Assembly (NCBI GenBank): GCA_021780035.1
Contig: JAJXZO010000148.1
Coordinates: 1 to 34,654 of the forward strand
Source: Pseudomonadota bacterium
Lineage (GTDB): Bacteria > Pseudomonadota > Alphaproteobacteria > Acetobacterales > Acetobacteraceae
Direction of reading: 5' to 3'
DNA length: 34,654 nt
In this document: piece by piece, positions 13,458 to 23,174 of the stretch
How the letters are laid out: each line of letters begins with the position of its first letter
How positions within the stretch are numbered: the first letter of the stretch is position 1
Program-made: the position numbers and the translations under genes
Notes under the pieces: model-generated
The model's input: the letters and a program-made list of their open reading frames with translations, nothing else
What the model was told of the DNA's origin: nothing
The model's database searches: none

Positions 13458-14870
13458 ATGCCGACGAAGTCGGACCTGGTGTGTGCGCGGGCGGAGAACG
13501 TGTTCGAGCCGCTCGGCACCATGCTGGGCACGCGCTTTTCCATCTCTCCGGCGGTGCGCGAGCACCACAGCCACGGCGAGGGCCTGCCGGCGGCGGGCAT
13601 GCCCGACGGTGTCGCCTTTCCCGAGAGCACCGCGGAAGTGGCCGCGATCGTGCGGATCTGCCGTGACGCCGTGGTGCCTATCGTAGGCTTCGGCGCGGGA
13701 TCGTCGCTCGAGGGACACGTCGCCGCGGTGCGGGGCGGCATCTCGGTGGATTTCACCGGCATGAACCGCATTCTCGACGTCTCGGCCGCGGCGCTCGACT
13801 GCCGGGTGGAAGCCGGCGTCACGCGGGAACAGCTCAACGCCGATCTGCGCTCGCAGGGGCTGTTCTTCCCGGTCGATCCCGGCGCCGACGCCACGCTCGG
13901 CGGCATGGCGGCGACGCGGGCCTCGGGCACCACGACGGTGCGCTACGGCACCATGCGCGAGAACGTGCTCGGCCTCACCGTGGTCATGCCCGACGGCACG
14001 GTGATCCGCACCGGCGGGCGGGCGCGCAAGTCGGCGGCCGGGCTCGATTTAACGCGGCTGTTCGTCGGCAGCGAGGGCACGCTCGGGCTGATCACCGAAG
14101 TCGCCTTGCGGCTCTACGGCCTGCCGGAGACGATCACCGCTGCGGTCTGCCAGTTCGAGAGTTTGCGCGGCGCGGTGGAGACGGTGGTGGCCGCGCTGCA
14201 GTTCGGCCTGCCGCTCGCGCGCATGGAACTTCTCAACGCGCTGCAGATGCGCGCCTGCATCCGCTACGCCGACCTTAGCGAGTTCGCGGACAAGCCGACG
14301 CTGTTCCTGGAGTTCCACGGCAGCGAATCCTCGGTGGCCGAGCAGGTGGAGACGATGCAGGCGCTGTGCTCGGAAGGCGGCGGCGAGGGATTTCGCTTCG
14401 CCAGCCGTCCGGAGGACCGCACGCGGCTGTGGAAGGCGCGTCACGACAACTACTACGCCTGCATGGCCCTGGCTCCGGGGCGGAAGAACATGGGCACCGA
14501 CGCCTGCGTGCCGATCTCCGAGCTTGCCTCGTGCATCATGGAGACGGAGCAGGACGTCGAACGCACCGGCCTGGTGGCGCCGATCGTCGGCCATGTGGGC
14601 GATGGCGCTTTCCATCTCGGCATCATGTTCGACCCGGACGATCCCGACGAGGTGCGCCGGGCAGAGGCGCTGGCGCGGCGGACCGGCGAGCGGGCGATCC
14701 GGATGGGGGGCACCTGCACCGGCGAACACGGCATCGGCCTGCACCGGCGCGAACTTCTGGAACTGGAGCACGGGGCGGCGGTGGGGGTCATGCGCACCAT
14801 CAAACGGGCACTCGACCCGCTCGGCATCATGAATCCCGGCAAGATGCTGAACGACGGGACGGCGGAGTAA
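13458..14870 (+). CDS. FAD-linked 2-hydroxy-acid dehydrogenase (GlcD / D-lactate dehydrogenase family)
   Basis: A 470-residue flavoenzyme of the vanillyl-alcohol-oxidase fold, likely oxidising a D-2-hydroxy acid to the 2-keto acid and passing electrons to cytochrome c or the quinone pool. The FAD-binding N-terminal half is clear: PIVGFGAGSSLEGH (74-87), DPGADATLGGMAATRASGTT (140-159) with RYGTMRENVLGL after it, and VGSEGTLGLITEV. The C-terminal cap has GHVGDGAFHLGI and GEHGIGLHRRE, holding the His and Glu residues used for metal and substrate in this family, and ends LDPLGIMNPGKML. No membrane helix is present. The start has GGGGGAGA upstream. It stands alone between two transcription-signal regions inside module 1. 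It may supply or consume the 2-keto acid handled by the DapA-like lyases; substrate unknown. Confidence 0.92.
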   Translation: MPTKSDLVCARAENVFEPLGTMLGTRFSISPAVREHHSHGEGLPAAGMPDGVAFPESTAEVAAIVRICRDAVVPIVGFGAGSSLEGHVAAVRGGISVDFTGMNRILDVSAAALDCRVEAGVTREQLNADLRSQGLFFPVDPGADATLGGMAATRASGTTTVRYGTMRENVLGLTVVMPDGTVIRTGGRARKSAAGLDLTRLFVGSEGTLGLITEVALRLYGLPETITAAVCQFESLRGAVETVVAALQFGLPLARMELLNALQMRACIRYADLSEFADKPTLFLEFHGSESSVAEQVETMQALCSEGGGEGFRFASRPEDRTRLWKARHDNYYACMALAPGRKNMGTDACVPISELASCIMETEQDVERTGLVAPIVGHVGDGAFHLGIMFDPDDPDEVRRAEALARRTGERAIRMGGTCTGEHGIGLHRRELLELEHGAAVGVMRTIKRALDPLGIMNPGKMLNDGTAE

Positions 14871-14911
14871 CGGGGCGGGGGTGATCGGCCAGAACATCCC
14901 ACAATCCGGCA

Positions 14912-14958
14912 CGGAATTCCGAAGATATGTTGACAGGGCATTTCCGATCGCCCATGCT
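14912..14958 (+). promoter_or_regulatory. Candidate promoter region before LivK2-LivHMGF
   Basis: In the 153-base gap before 15024 there is a perfect 10-base palindrome CGGAATTCCG (14912-14921), followed by TTGACA (14930-14935) and, after 17 bases, CATGCT (14953-14958), only three of six matches to the -10 consensus. The -35 box is convincing and the -10 box is not. The palindrome again uses CGGA/TCCG arms. Confidence 0.35.
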
Positions 14959-15023
14959 CGCCGCCATTCTGTCCAAGCGGCCGCAGAGCGGCCGGAACAA
15001 CGAAAACTGGAGGAAAACAAGAC

Positions 15024-16208
15024 ATGCCGACACGTCGCCAGAACCCGTCGTGCCGCGGCGGTAGATTTTCCCGCCGGGCTGTCCTCGGCAGCGGGCTTGC
15101 CGCTGCCTCCGCCGCGCTGTTGCCCGCAGCCGTGCGGGCCGCGCCCTCCGGGGCGCCGATCCCGATCGGCTGCTCGGCGGCGCTCACCGCGCAGTTCGCC
15201 CAAAACGGCCTGTGGATGAAGCAGGGCGTCAGCCTGGCCGCCAAACAGATCAACGACAAGGGCGGCGTCAAGGGCCGGCCGGTGCAGGTGTTCTTCGAGG
15301 ACGACCAGGGCCCGAACCCCACCGCGGCTTCCAACGCCGTCATCAAGCTGCTGACGCAGGACAAGGTGGTGGCGGTGATCGGTCCCCACTTCACTCCCGG
15401 CGTCCTGCCGGTCGAGCCGATGCTCTCCCAGTACAAGGTGCCCGCCCTCACCGGTGCCTCCGGCCCGGTGGTGACGCAGCAGAACAACCCGTACGTGTTC
15501 CGCGTCCGCCTCGACGACGCCACCGGCGCGGTGCTGCTGGTGAAGTACGTGCTCGAGAGCCTGAAGTGGAAGAAGATCGGCCTCGACTACGTCAACACCG
15601 CCTTCGGGCAGAGCGGCATCGCCGCGGTGAAGGAGGCGCTGAGCGCGCGCGGCGTCACCCCGGTGGCGACGCAGACGCATCTCGACAGCACCAAGGACTT
15701 CACCTCGCAACTGCTCACCTTCAAGCAGGCGGGAGTGGACGGCATCATCGTCTGGACCGACGATGCGCCGAGCGGGCTCCTGGTGAAGCAGATGAAAACC
15801 CTGGGCGTGAAGTTCGGCCTGGCCGGCTCCACCACTTTCAGCCAGCCGCCGTTCCTGGCGCTGGCGGGCGACGCCGCGAACGGGGTTTATTCCGTTACCG
15901 ATTTCGTGCAGTCGAACCCCAACCCGCGCATCACCGAATGGAAGAAGGTCTATCACGCCGTCTATAACGAAGACCCGGAACTCTACGCCACCACCTACTA
16001 CGACGCGATGAACATCCTCGCGCTCGCCATGGGGCAGGTCGGGGAAATCAGCGGACCCGCCATCCAGGAGGCCCTGACCAAGGTGAAGGACTACCAGGGC
16101 ATCATGACCAGCTACACCTGGAGCAAGAACGGCGATATGGTTCACTCGGGGCTGATCGCTGAGGTGAAGGGCGGGGCGCCCCAGGTCATCGAGACGGTCA
16201 AGGAATAG
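15024..16208 (+). CDS. LivK-type ABC substrate-binding protein, second copy
   Basis: A periplasmic binding protein of 394 residues, the recognised first gene of the livHMGF operon. The signal peptide has a Tat motif (FSRRAVLGSGLAAASAALLP, with the twin Arg), cleaved near AAVRA-APSG. The mature chain, from APIPIGCSAALTAQF, has the same landmarks as the copy at 11145: DDQGPNPTAAS, IGPHFTPG, NPYVFRVRLDDATG, DYVNTAFGQSGI and TWSKNGDMVHSG. Ribosome binding site GGAGG lies ten bases before the ATG. livH begins six bases after its stop, so co-transcription is certain. By position it is the regular partner of the permeases. The ligand is probably a small carboxylate or amino acid, not determined. Confidence 0.95.
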   Translation: MPTRRQNPSCRGGRFSRRAVLGSGLAAASAALLPAAVRAAPSGAPIPIGCSAALTAQFAQNGLWMKQGVSLAAKQINDKGGVKGRPVQVFFEDDQGPNPTAASNAVIKLLTQDKVVAVIGPHFTPGVLPVEPMLSQYKVPALTGASGPVVTQQNNPYVFRVRLDDATGAVLLVKYVLESLKWKKIGLDYVNTAFGQSGIAAVKEALSARGVTPVATQTHLDSTKDFTSQLLTFKQAGVDGIIVWTDDAPSGLLVKQMKTLGVKFGLAGSTTFSQPPFLALAGDAANGVYSVTDFVQSNPNPRITEWKKVYHAVYNEDPELYATTYYDAMNILALAMGQVGEISGPAIQEALTKVKDYQGIMTSYTWSKNGDMVHSGLIAEVKGGAPQVIETVKE

Positions 16209-16214
16209 GGTGCC

Positions 16215-17096
16215 GTGTCGGCGACGGTTCTCCAACTCGTCCTGGGCGGGCTTGCCATGGGCGCGGTCTACGCGCTCGTGGCCCTGGGATTCACGCTGAT
16301 CTGGAATGCTGTCGGCATCGTCAACTTCGCCCAGGGCGACCTGGTGATGCTTGGCGCCTACGTGGTGGTCGGCTCGTGCTTCAACGTCTGGCACCTGCCG
16401 ATCGGCCTCGACCTGCTGGTGATGCTGGGCGTCATGGCGGTATTCGGCCTGGCGTTCGCCGTTTTCGTCTACTCCCCGGTGCGCAACGCACCGCAGTTGT
16501 CGGCGATCGTGGCGACGCTGGGGCTCTCGATGGTGCTGGAGAACTCCGTCGTCCTGGTCTGGGGGCCGGAGCCGCTTTCCTTCGGCGGCCCGCTGGGCAA
16601 TGCGACGGTGCAGATACTGGGCGCGAAAATCTATGCCCAGTATGTGCTGATCCTGGGCGTGCTCCTGCTCATGATGCTCACGCAGGAGGGGATGTTCCGC
16701 TTCACCTCGATCGGGCGGGGCATGCGCGCCACCGCCCAGGATGCCGAGGCGGCGCGGCTGATGGGGATCCGCACGTCGCGCATCACCGCGCTCATCTTCA
16801 TCTACGCCTCGGTGCTGGCCGGCATCGCCGGCTGGCTGCTGGCGCCGGTGTTCTACGTCTCCGCTGACATGGGGGTGAAGGTGTCGCTGGAGGCGTTCGC
16901 CTCCTGCATCCTCGGCGGCTTCGGCAGCATTCCGGGCGCGCTGATCGGTGGGCTGCTGCTTGGCGTCATCGAATCCCTGGGCGGATTCTACATCTCCTCG
17001 GAATACATCGACGTCATCGCGTTCGGCGTGCTGTTCGTCACCCTGGTGGTGCGCCCGGAGGGCATCTTCGGCGAACCGCAACTGGAGCGGCCGTGA
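16215..17096 (+). CDS. livH: Branched-chain-amino-acid-type ABC permease LivH
   Basis: An inner-membrane permease of 293 residues with about eight hydrophobic helices. The N-terminus (LQLVLGGLAMGAVYALVALG, then GFTLIWNAVGIVNFAQGDLV) is the LivH hallmark: in this family the first helix pair is followed by N-F-A-x-G-D. The EAA-like cytoplasmic loop lies around GMRATAQDAEAARLMGI, which docks with the ATPase. The C-terminus has the KVSLEAFASCILGGFGSIPG stretch, typical of LivH. GTG start at 16215 with AAGGAATAGGG upstream. Its stop overlaps livM. No sign of damage. Confidence 0.95.
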   Translation: MSATVLQLVLGGLAMGAVYALVALGFTLIWNAVGIVNFAQGDLVMLGAYVVVGSCFNVWHLPIGLDLLVMLGVMAVFGLAFAVFVYSPVRNAPQLSAIVATLGLSMVLENSVVLVWGPEPLSFGGPLGNATVQILGAKIYAQYVLILGVLLLMMLTQEGMFRFTSIGRGMRATAQDAEAARLMGIRTSRITALIFIYASVLAGIAGWLLAPVFYVSADMGVKVSLEAFASCILGGFGSIPGALIGGLLLGVIESLGGFYISSEYIDVIAFGVLFVTLVVRPEGIFGEPQLERP

Positions 17097-18081
17097 TGGA
17101 AGAACGGAGATTGTGGGGGCAGCTCGCGGCGCTGGCGACATTCGCGGTGGCGCTGGCGGTCGGTCTGCCGCGGCTCGTCGATCCCTACTACGTCCATGTT
17201 GTCGACGTGACGCTGATCAACCTGGTGATCGCCATCGGCCTCAACCTGGTGCTTGGCTTCGGCGGCCAGATCTCCTTCGCGCAGTCGGCATTCTTCGGCA
17301 TCGGCGCCTATACCTTCGCGTTCCTCCAGGCACACGGCGCACCGGCCGCGCTTGCCGCGGTGGCGGCGGTGCTCTTCACCTCGCTCGTCGGAGCACTGCT
17401 GGGCTGGCCGGCGCTGCGCCTCAAGGGCCACTATCTGGCGCTGGCGACGCTCGCCTTCAGCCTCATCATGGGCGAGCTGATGGTCGATCTCGATTTCATC
17501 ACGGGCGGCGCCAACGGCATGATGAACATCGTCGGCATCGGCCTCGCCCGCGACGACGTGGCGATGCTGCCGGTTCTGGTCGCGGTGGCCGCTCTCGGCC
17601 TCGGGGCGGCGATGATTTTCGCCGCGAGCCCGGCAGGACTTCGCGTGCGTGCCTTCCGCGACAACGCCATCGCCGCGCAGGCGGCGGGAGTGAACGTGCG
17701 GTCGCTGAAGATCGGCCTGTTCATCGCTTCGGCGGCCTACGCCGGGGTCGGGGGCGTCTGCTACTGCTGCCTTCTCGGCTACATCAGCCCCGACGTGTTC
17801 GCGTGGCAGACCACGTTCGCCTATCTGGCCATGGTGGTGGTCGGCGGGCTCGGCAGCAACCTCGGCGCGCCGCTGGGCGCGGCGCTCTACACGCTGGTGC
17901 CGGAATGGCTGCGGTTCCTGCAGGAAGCCTATTTCGTCATCTTCGGTGCGGTGGTCATTGCCGTGATCGCGCTGCTGCCAGGCGGCATGGCGGGCGTGGT
18001 GGGCTGGGTGTTCGGGCGCATCTGGCAACGATCGAAGTCGGTGCTGCGGTTGCACGCAGGGCCGACAACGGAGAGCGGATC

Positions 18082-18085
<4 letters not shown>
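17096..18085 (+). CDS. livM: Branched-chain-amino-acid-type ABC permease LivM
   Basis: Second permease subunit, 329 residues from ATG 17096 (a GTG one codon earlier, at 17093, is the alternative; both overlap the livH stop). About nine hydrophobic helices. The segment INLVIAIGLNLVLGFGGQIS (followed by FAQSAFFGIGAYT) is the LivM hallmark, with G-Q-x-S-x-G/A-Q-x-x-F-x-G-I-G-A. The docking loop RVRAFRDNAIAAQAAGVNVR and the VGGLGSNLGAPLGAAL segment are typical. The stop overlaps the GTG of the fused ATPase gene (GTGA), so the three are translationally coupled. Confidence 0.95.
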
Positions 18086-19538
<1,453 letters not shown>

Positions 19539-19560
<22 letters not shown>

Positions 19561-20360
19561 GCCGGTTCCGCCGGGCGATAGCCGAGCGCCAGCGAGATGG
19601 CATTGGCGGAATGCATCGCCACTTTCGCCAGGCCGTCGATCTCGCTCTGCGGCAGGCGCCAGAACGGCCCGGTGATGCTGATGGCGGCGACCACGCGGCC
19701 GCTCTGGTCGCGGATCGGCGCGCCGACGCAGCGGAGCCCTGGCTGGTGCTCGCCTTCGTCGATGGCGTAGCCGCGGCCGCGGATCTCGTTGAGCTGTTCG
19801 CGCAGCACGCGGGGATCGGTGATGGTGGAATCGGTGAAGCGGGCAAGCCCCGCCGCGATCACCCGTTCGACGGTGGCTTCGCTCTGGTAGGCGAGGATCA
19901 CCTTGCCGACGGACGTGCAGTGCACCGGCGCCTGCTCGATCATCGCGGTGGGCTGTCCCTTTTCGGGCGAGGCGTCGGCGCGGTGGATCACCAGCGCGCG
20001 CTGGCCGTCGAACACGGCGAGGTGCACGGCCTGGCCGCTCTGGCGGGTGAGGGCATCGACGAACGGGCGCGCCTCGCGGTGCAGTTCCATATTGGCGAGG
20101 ACGATGTTGCCGAGTTCGAACAGCTTCATGCCCAGGCGGTAGCGGTCGCGCTCGCGGTCCTGGTCGAGCAGCCCGGCCTCGCGCATGGCGGCGAGCAGGC
20201 GGTGCGCCGTGCTCTTGGGAAAACCCGTGCGCTGACCTATGTCGGCGAGTGACAAGGCGCGGTCGACGGTGGAGAATGCATCGAGGACGCGCACGACCTT
20301 GGTGAGCGACTTGAGTCCTTCGTCGGCGCGGCGGGGCGGCCTGGAAATTTCACGATTCAT
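19539..20360 (-). CDS. IclR-family transcriptional regulator (module 2)
   Basis: A 273-residue regulator. Winged helix-turn-helix at about 15-80 (LSLADIGQRTGFPKSTAHRL and DRYRLGMKLFELGN). Effector domain at about 90-260, with VHCTSVGKVILAY, GYAIDEGEHQPGLRCVGAPI and VVAAISITGP. The start at 20360 (MNREISRPPR) is chosen over the open frame to 20759, because the extra upstream part is Arg-rich non-protein and the regulatory repeats lie there. It is a paralog of the regulator at 8573 (same motifs, different wing). The last 22 bases overlap the end of the livGF gene on the other strand. It is divergent from the MHS transporter at 20780 and probably regulates it. Confidence 0.93.
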
Positions 20361-20363
20361 ACC

Positions 20364-20393
20364 CGGTATCCCAGAAAGTGGAATTCGATACCG
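20364..20393. promoter_or_regulatory. Inverted repeat just upstream of the second IclR gene
   Basis: CGGTATC and GATACCG are perfect 7-bp arms with 16 bases between (20371-20386), starting three bases before the regulator's start codon. Its place and symmetry fit an autoregulatory operator on the IclR transcript. The arms differ from the TCCG/CGGA class elsewhere, so it may bind the same protein differently or another factor. Confidence 0.4.
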
Positions 20394-20474
20394 CATAACC
20401 AGGAATGCGGCAAGGCCGATATCGTTGTCCCTTCCACCCTCACCGTTGGTTCCCGGGAGAAGTGCGCGCGTATC

Positions 20475-20517
20475 TTCCGCCAGACGGAATTTTTCATCAT
20501 GGTCCGATATGCGGGAC
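20475..20517. promoter_or_regulatory. Pair of IclR-type inverted repeats in the IclR2-MHS2 divergent region
   Basis: The first site, TTCCG-CCAGA-CGGAA (20475-20489), is a perfect 5-bp-arm repeat with a 5-nt spacer. The second, GTCC-N8-GGAC (20502-20517), reads GGTCCGATATGCGGGACA and is imperfect when read as TCCG-N5-CGG. The first has the geometry of the 9709 site. They lie 10 to 53 bases upstream of the -35 box of the transporter promoter. The 419-base gap 20361-20779 also holds the IclR2-side repeat and the promoter; no further gene is seen in it. Confidence 0.5.
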
Positions 20518-20527
20518 AAAACTCTGA

Positions 20528-20556
20528 TTGACGGGACGAGATCGGTTTCGTAAACT
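20528..20556 (+). promoter_or_regulatory. Sigma-70-type promoter for the second MHS transporter
   Basis: TTGACG (20528-20533) and TAAACT (20551-20556) are separated by 17 bases: five of six and four of six matches to consensus at ideal spacing. The leader to the ATG at 20780 would be about 215 bases, rather long, and Arg/Ala-coding noise fills it. Confidence 0.5.
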
Positions 20557-20779
20557 TTCGCCAACGTTCCGGGATGGATGGCGTGCCAGAACCGCTCGCG
20601 GAAATGCCTGTCACCGACAGCGCCGCTGCCTGCTCCGCAGTATCGCCGGCCGCCGCCCGCCGGAACGTGTTGCTTCCCGCGCGCTCCGGCGCGCGCGTGC
20701 GAACCGCATTGCGGGACCGCTTTCGGCATGGCCTCCGCCGTGCGCCGACAAGCCAACAATAAAGCAACGGAGTAGACAG

Positions 20780-22126
20780 ATGGAAGAAAATACGGCCGTT
20801 ATCGCGCCTGCGCCGTCAGCCAGGGCCTTCCAGGAAAGCAGCCTTGCCACGGTCGTCGGCTCGAGCATGATCGGCACCACGATCGAGTTCTATGATTTCT
20901 TCATCTATGGCACGGCAGCCGCCTTGGTATTTCCGCAGCTTTTCTTCCCGACTCTGAAGCCGATCTACGGGCTGATGGCGGCCTATGCCACGCTGGCGAT
21001 TCCCTTCACGACCCGGCCGATCGGGGCGGTGCTGTTCGGCCATTACGGCGATCGCTACGGCCGCAAGAAGATGCTGATTCTGGCACTCCTGGTGATGGGG
21101 CTTTCCACCTTCTTCATGGGGCTGGTGCCCGGCTACAGCACCATCGGCGTATGGGCGCCGATCGTCGTCATTCTGCTCAGGCTGCTGCAGGGATTCGCCC
21201 TTGGCGGCGAATGGGGCGGCGCCGCGGCGATGGTCATCGAATACGCGCCGCCGAACCGGCGCGGCTTCTACGGCACGTTCGTGCAGCTTGGCAACGTTGT
21301 CGGCCTGTTCACCTCGGTTCTGGTCTTCGCCGCCATTCCGCGCGCGAGCCTGCTGGCCGGCGGCTGGCGCATTCCGTTCCTGGTCAGCATCGTCGCCCTG
21401 GCGGTCGGGCTCTATATCCGCTCGCACATCAACGAAACGCCGCTGTTCCGCGATCTTACCGCGAAGAAGGCGGAGCGGCGCGCGCCGGTGATGGACATCC
21501 TGCGCTGGGGCAAGCGTGCGGTGCTGCTGGCCATGGGCGTGCGGACGGGCGAAATCATTCTTGGCTGGCTCGTCATCGGCTTCCTGCTTTCCTATGCCAC
21601 CCGCAACGTCGGCTTCAATTCCACGCAGGTGCTGTGGGTCATCCTTACTGCGAGCGTGGTTGACATGGTCTCGGTGCCGCTGGCGGGCTACATCTCCGAC
21701 CGCGTCGGCCGCCGCCCGGTATTCCTGTTCGGCGCCATCGTTGCCGCGCTGATGGCCTTCCCGATGTTCTGGCTCACGGACACCGGCAGCTATCCGCTGT
21801 TCGTGCTGGCCGTGGCTTTCACCTTCGCCTTCGGCAACGGTGTCATGTTCGCCGTGGAACCGGCGTTCTTCTCGGAGGCGTTCGCCACCGGCGTGCGCTA
21901 CACGGGCATTTCGCTCGGCTTCCAGTTCGCCAACATCATCGGCGGACTCACGCCGCTGATCGGCACCTGGCTGCTGCAGCTTTCCGGCGGCAAATCGTGG
22001 ATCGTCTCGCTGTTCCTGCTGACGGGTTGCGTCATCACCATCGGCTGCGCGGTGGCGATGCGCGAGCGCGCCGGCGTGCGGCTCGACATCGAGCAGGTCG
22101 AGCAGCAGCAAGGCGTGGCCGACTGA
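20780..22126 (+). CDS. MHS-family MFS transporter, module 2
   Basis: An inner-membrane metabolite:H+ symporter of 448 residues, about 12 helices. The MHS signature GTTIEFYDFFIYGTAAALVF is at about 35-54, with the D-R-x-G-R-K loop in GHYGDRYGRKKMLILALLVM. The second-half loop YISDRVGRRPVFLFG matches the family. It is a paralog of the 9786 transporter, with the same ATASVGIGxxxPxY-type landmarks GYSTIGVWAPI and GGEWGGAAAM. The start at 20780 has GGAG eight bases upstream. Two DapA-like genes follow in the same direction (48 bases to the next start), so transport and aldol chemistry are co-transcribed. The substrate is probably a carboxylic acid; nothing in the sequence fixes which. Confidence 0.93.
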   Translation: MEENTAVIAPAPSARAFQESSLATVVGSSMIGTTIEFYDFFIYGTAAALVFPQLFFPTLKPIYGLMAAYATLAIPFTTRPIGAVLFGHYGDRYGRKKMLILALLVMGLSTFFMGLVPGYSTIGVWAPIVVILLRLLQGFALGGEWGGAAAMVIEYAPPNRRGFYGTFVQLGNVVGLFTSVLVFAAIPRASLLAGGWRIPFLVSIVALAVGLYIRSHINETPLFRDLTAKKAERRAPVMDILRWGKRAVLLAMGVRTGEIILGWLVIGFLLSYATRNVGFNSTQVLWVILTASVVDMVSVPLAGYISDRVGRRPVFLFGAIVAALMAFPMFWLTDTGSYPLFVLAVAFTFAFGNGVMFAVEPAFFSEAFATGVRYTGISLGFQFANIIGGLTPLIGTWLLQLSGGKSWIVSLFLLTGCVITIGCAVAMRERAGVRLDIEQVEQQQGVAD

Positions 22127-22174
22127 AACGGCACCTCCAGTGCCGATCCCTTCCAACCCGACAAGGAGAGACTG

Positions 22175-23095
22175 ATGTTCGACAAAGCCAAGTACGGCCG
22201 GATCCTGGTGCCGATCCTCACGCCCTACGCCGCCGACCAGAGCGTCGACCACACCGCGCTGAAGAAGCTCGCCGTCCACCTGGTGGACAACAAGCTCTGC
22301 GACTCGCTCGTGCTAAGCGGCACGACCGGGGAATTCCACACCCAGCGCTTCGAGGAACGCGTGGCGATCTTCGAATCGGTGAAGGCGGCGGTGGCGGGGC
22401 GGGTGCCGCTCATCGCCGGCGTCGGCTCGGCCTCCACGATCGAGACGGCGGCGCTGGCGAAGAAGGCCGTCGAGATGGGCTTCGACACGGCGATGGTCGT
22501 GGCGCCGTACTACACCAAGCCCACGCAGCGCGAGCTTTATGCGCACTACACCGAAATCGCCCGCGCCGTGCCGACGCTCAACATCATGGTCTACAACATC
22601 CCGATCTTCACCGGCGTGAACGTCGATCCGGCGACGCTGGGCGCGCTCGCCACCCTCCCCAACATCGTCGCGGTGAAGGAAGAGGCCGAACTGAACCCGA
22701 AGCAGATCACCGGGTTCCTGAATGCCACGCCGGAGAGCTTCATCATCTACAACGGCGACGACACGATGATTCTGGAGGCGTATGCGCAGGGCGGCGACAG
22801 GCGTATCGGCGGCGTCATCTCCGGCGCCTCGCATGCGGTCGGCAACTACATCCGCACGATGATCGAGACGTTCCTGGCCGGCCGGATCGACGAGGCCGCC
22901 GGCATGCAGCGCAAGCTCTATCCGCTGCTGAAGATCATGGGCCAGAACGGCAGGACCAACCCCGCGCCGCTGTGGAAGGACGCGATGAAGCTGCTCGGCG
23001 TCGATGCCGGCATTCCGCGCCGGCCGCTGAGCGCCGGCACGCCGGAGGAAGTCGCGGAGGTCCGCAAGGCGATGGTGACGTTCGGCCTGCTGTAA
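22175..23095 (+). CDS. DapA-family class I lyase, copy 2
   Basis: A 306-residue TIM-barrel protein. It shows GTTGE (49-53), Tyr140 in IMVYNIPIFTG, and Lys168 in IVAVKEEAE, the Schiff-base lysine. The GTTGEF loop is the most DapA-like of the three copies, but the motif Y-N-V-P-x-R-T of lysine-pathway enzymes is changed to YNIPIFTG, without the Arg. It is therefore more likely a 2-keto-acid aldolase or dehydratase. The ribosome binding site AAGGAGA lies six bases before ATG. It sits between the MHS transporter and a third copy and is surely in the same operon. Confidence 0.92.
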   Translation: MFDKAKYGRILVPILTPYAADQSVDHTALKKLAVHLVDNKLCDSLVLSGTTGEFHTQRFEERVAIFESVKAAVAGRVPLIAGVGSASTIETAALAKKAVEMGFDTAMVVAPYYTKPTQRELYAHYTEIARAVPTLNIMVYNIPIFTGVNVDPATLGALATLPNIVAVKEEAELNPKQITGFLNATPESFIIYNGDDTMILEAYAQGGDRRIGGVISGASHAVGNYIRTMIETFLAGRIDEAAGMQRKLYPLLKIMGQNGRTNPAPLWKDAMKLLGVDAGIPRRPLSAGTPEEVAEVRKAMVTFGLL

Positions 23096-23174
23096 GCGCG
23101 GGCCCGGCGGAAGCGGTGGCCGTTTACCGGCGACGGAGGACGGCCGCCGCGCCGATGAGGAAGGAAAACGATCG

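Noticed and set aside
14049-17141. 1030-codon minus-strand open frame antisense to the flavoenzyme, LivK2 and LivH
   Set aside because: Same reason: a GC-driven shadow of real genes, with no recognisable protein features.
16948-18081. Upstream extension of the livGF frame into livH/livM
   Set aside because: The part before GTG 18082 is the wrong frame of livM (Arg/Gly-rich) and has no ribosome binding site. The ABC domain starts at 18082 with a GTGA overlap.
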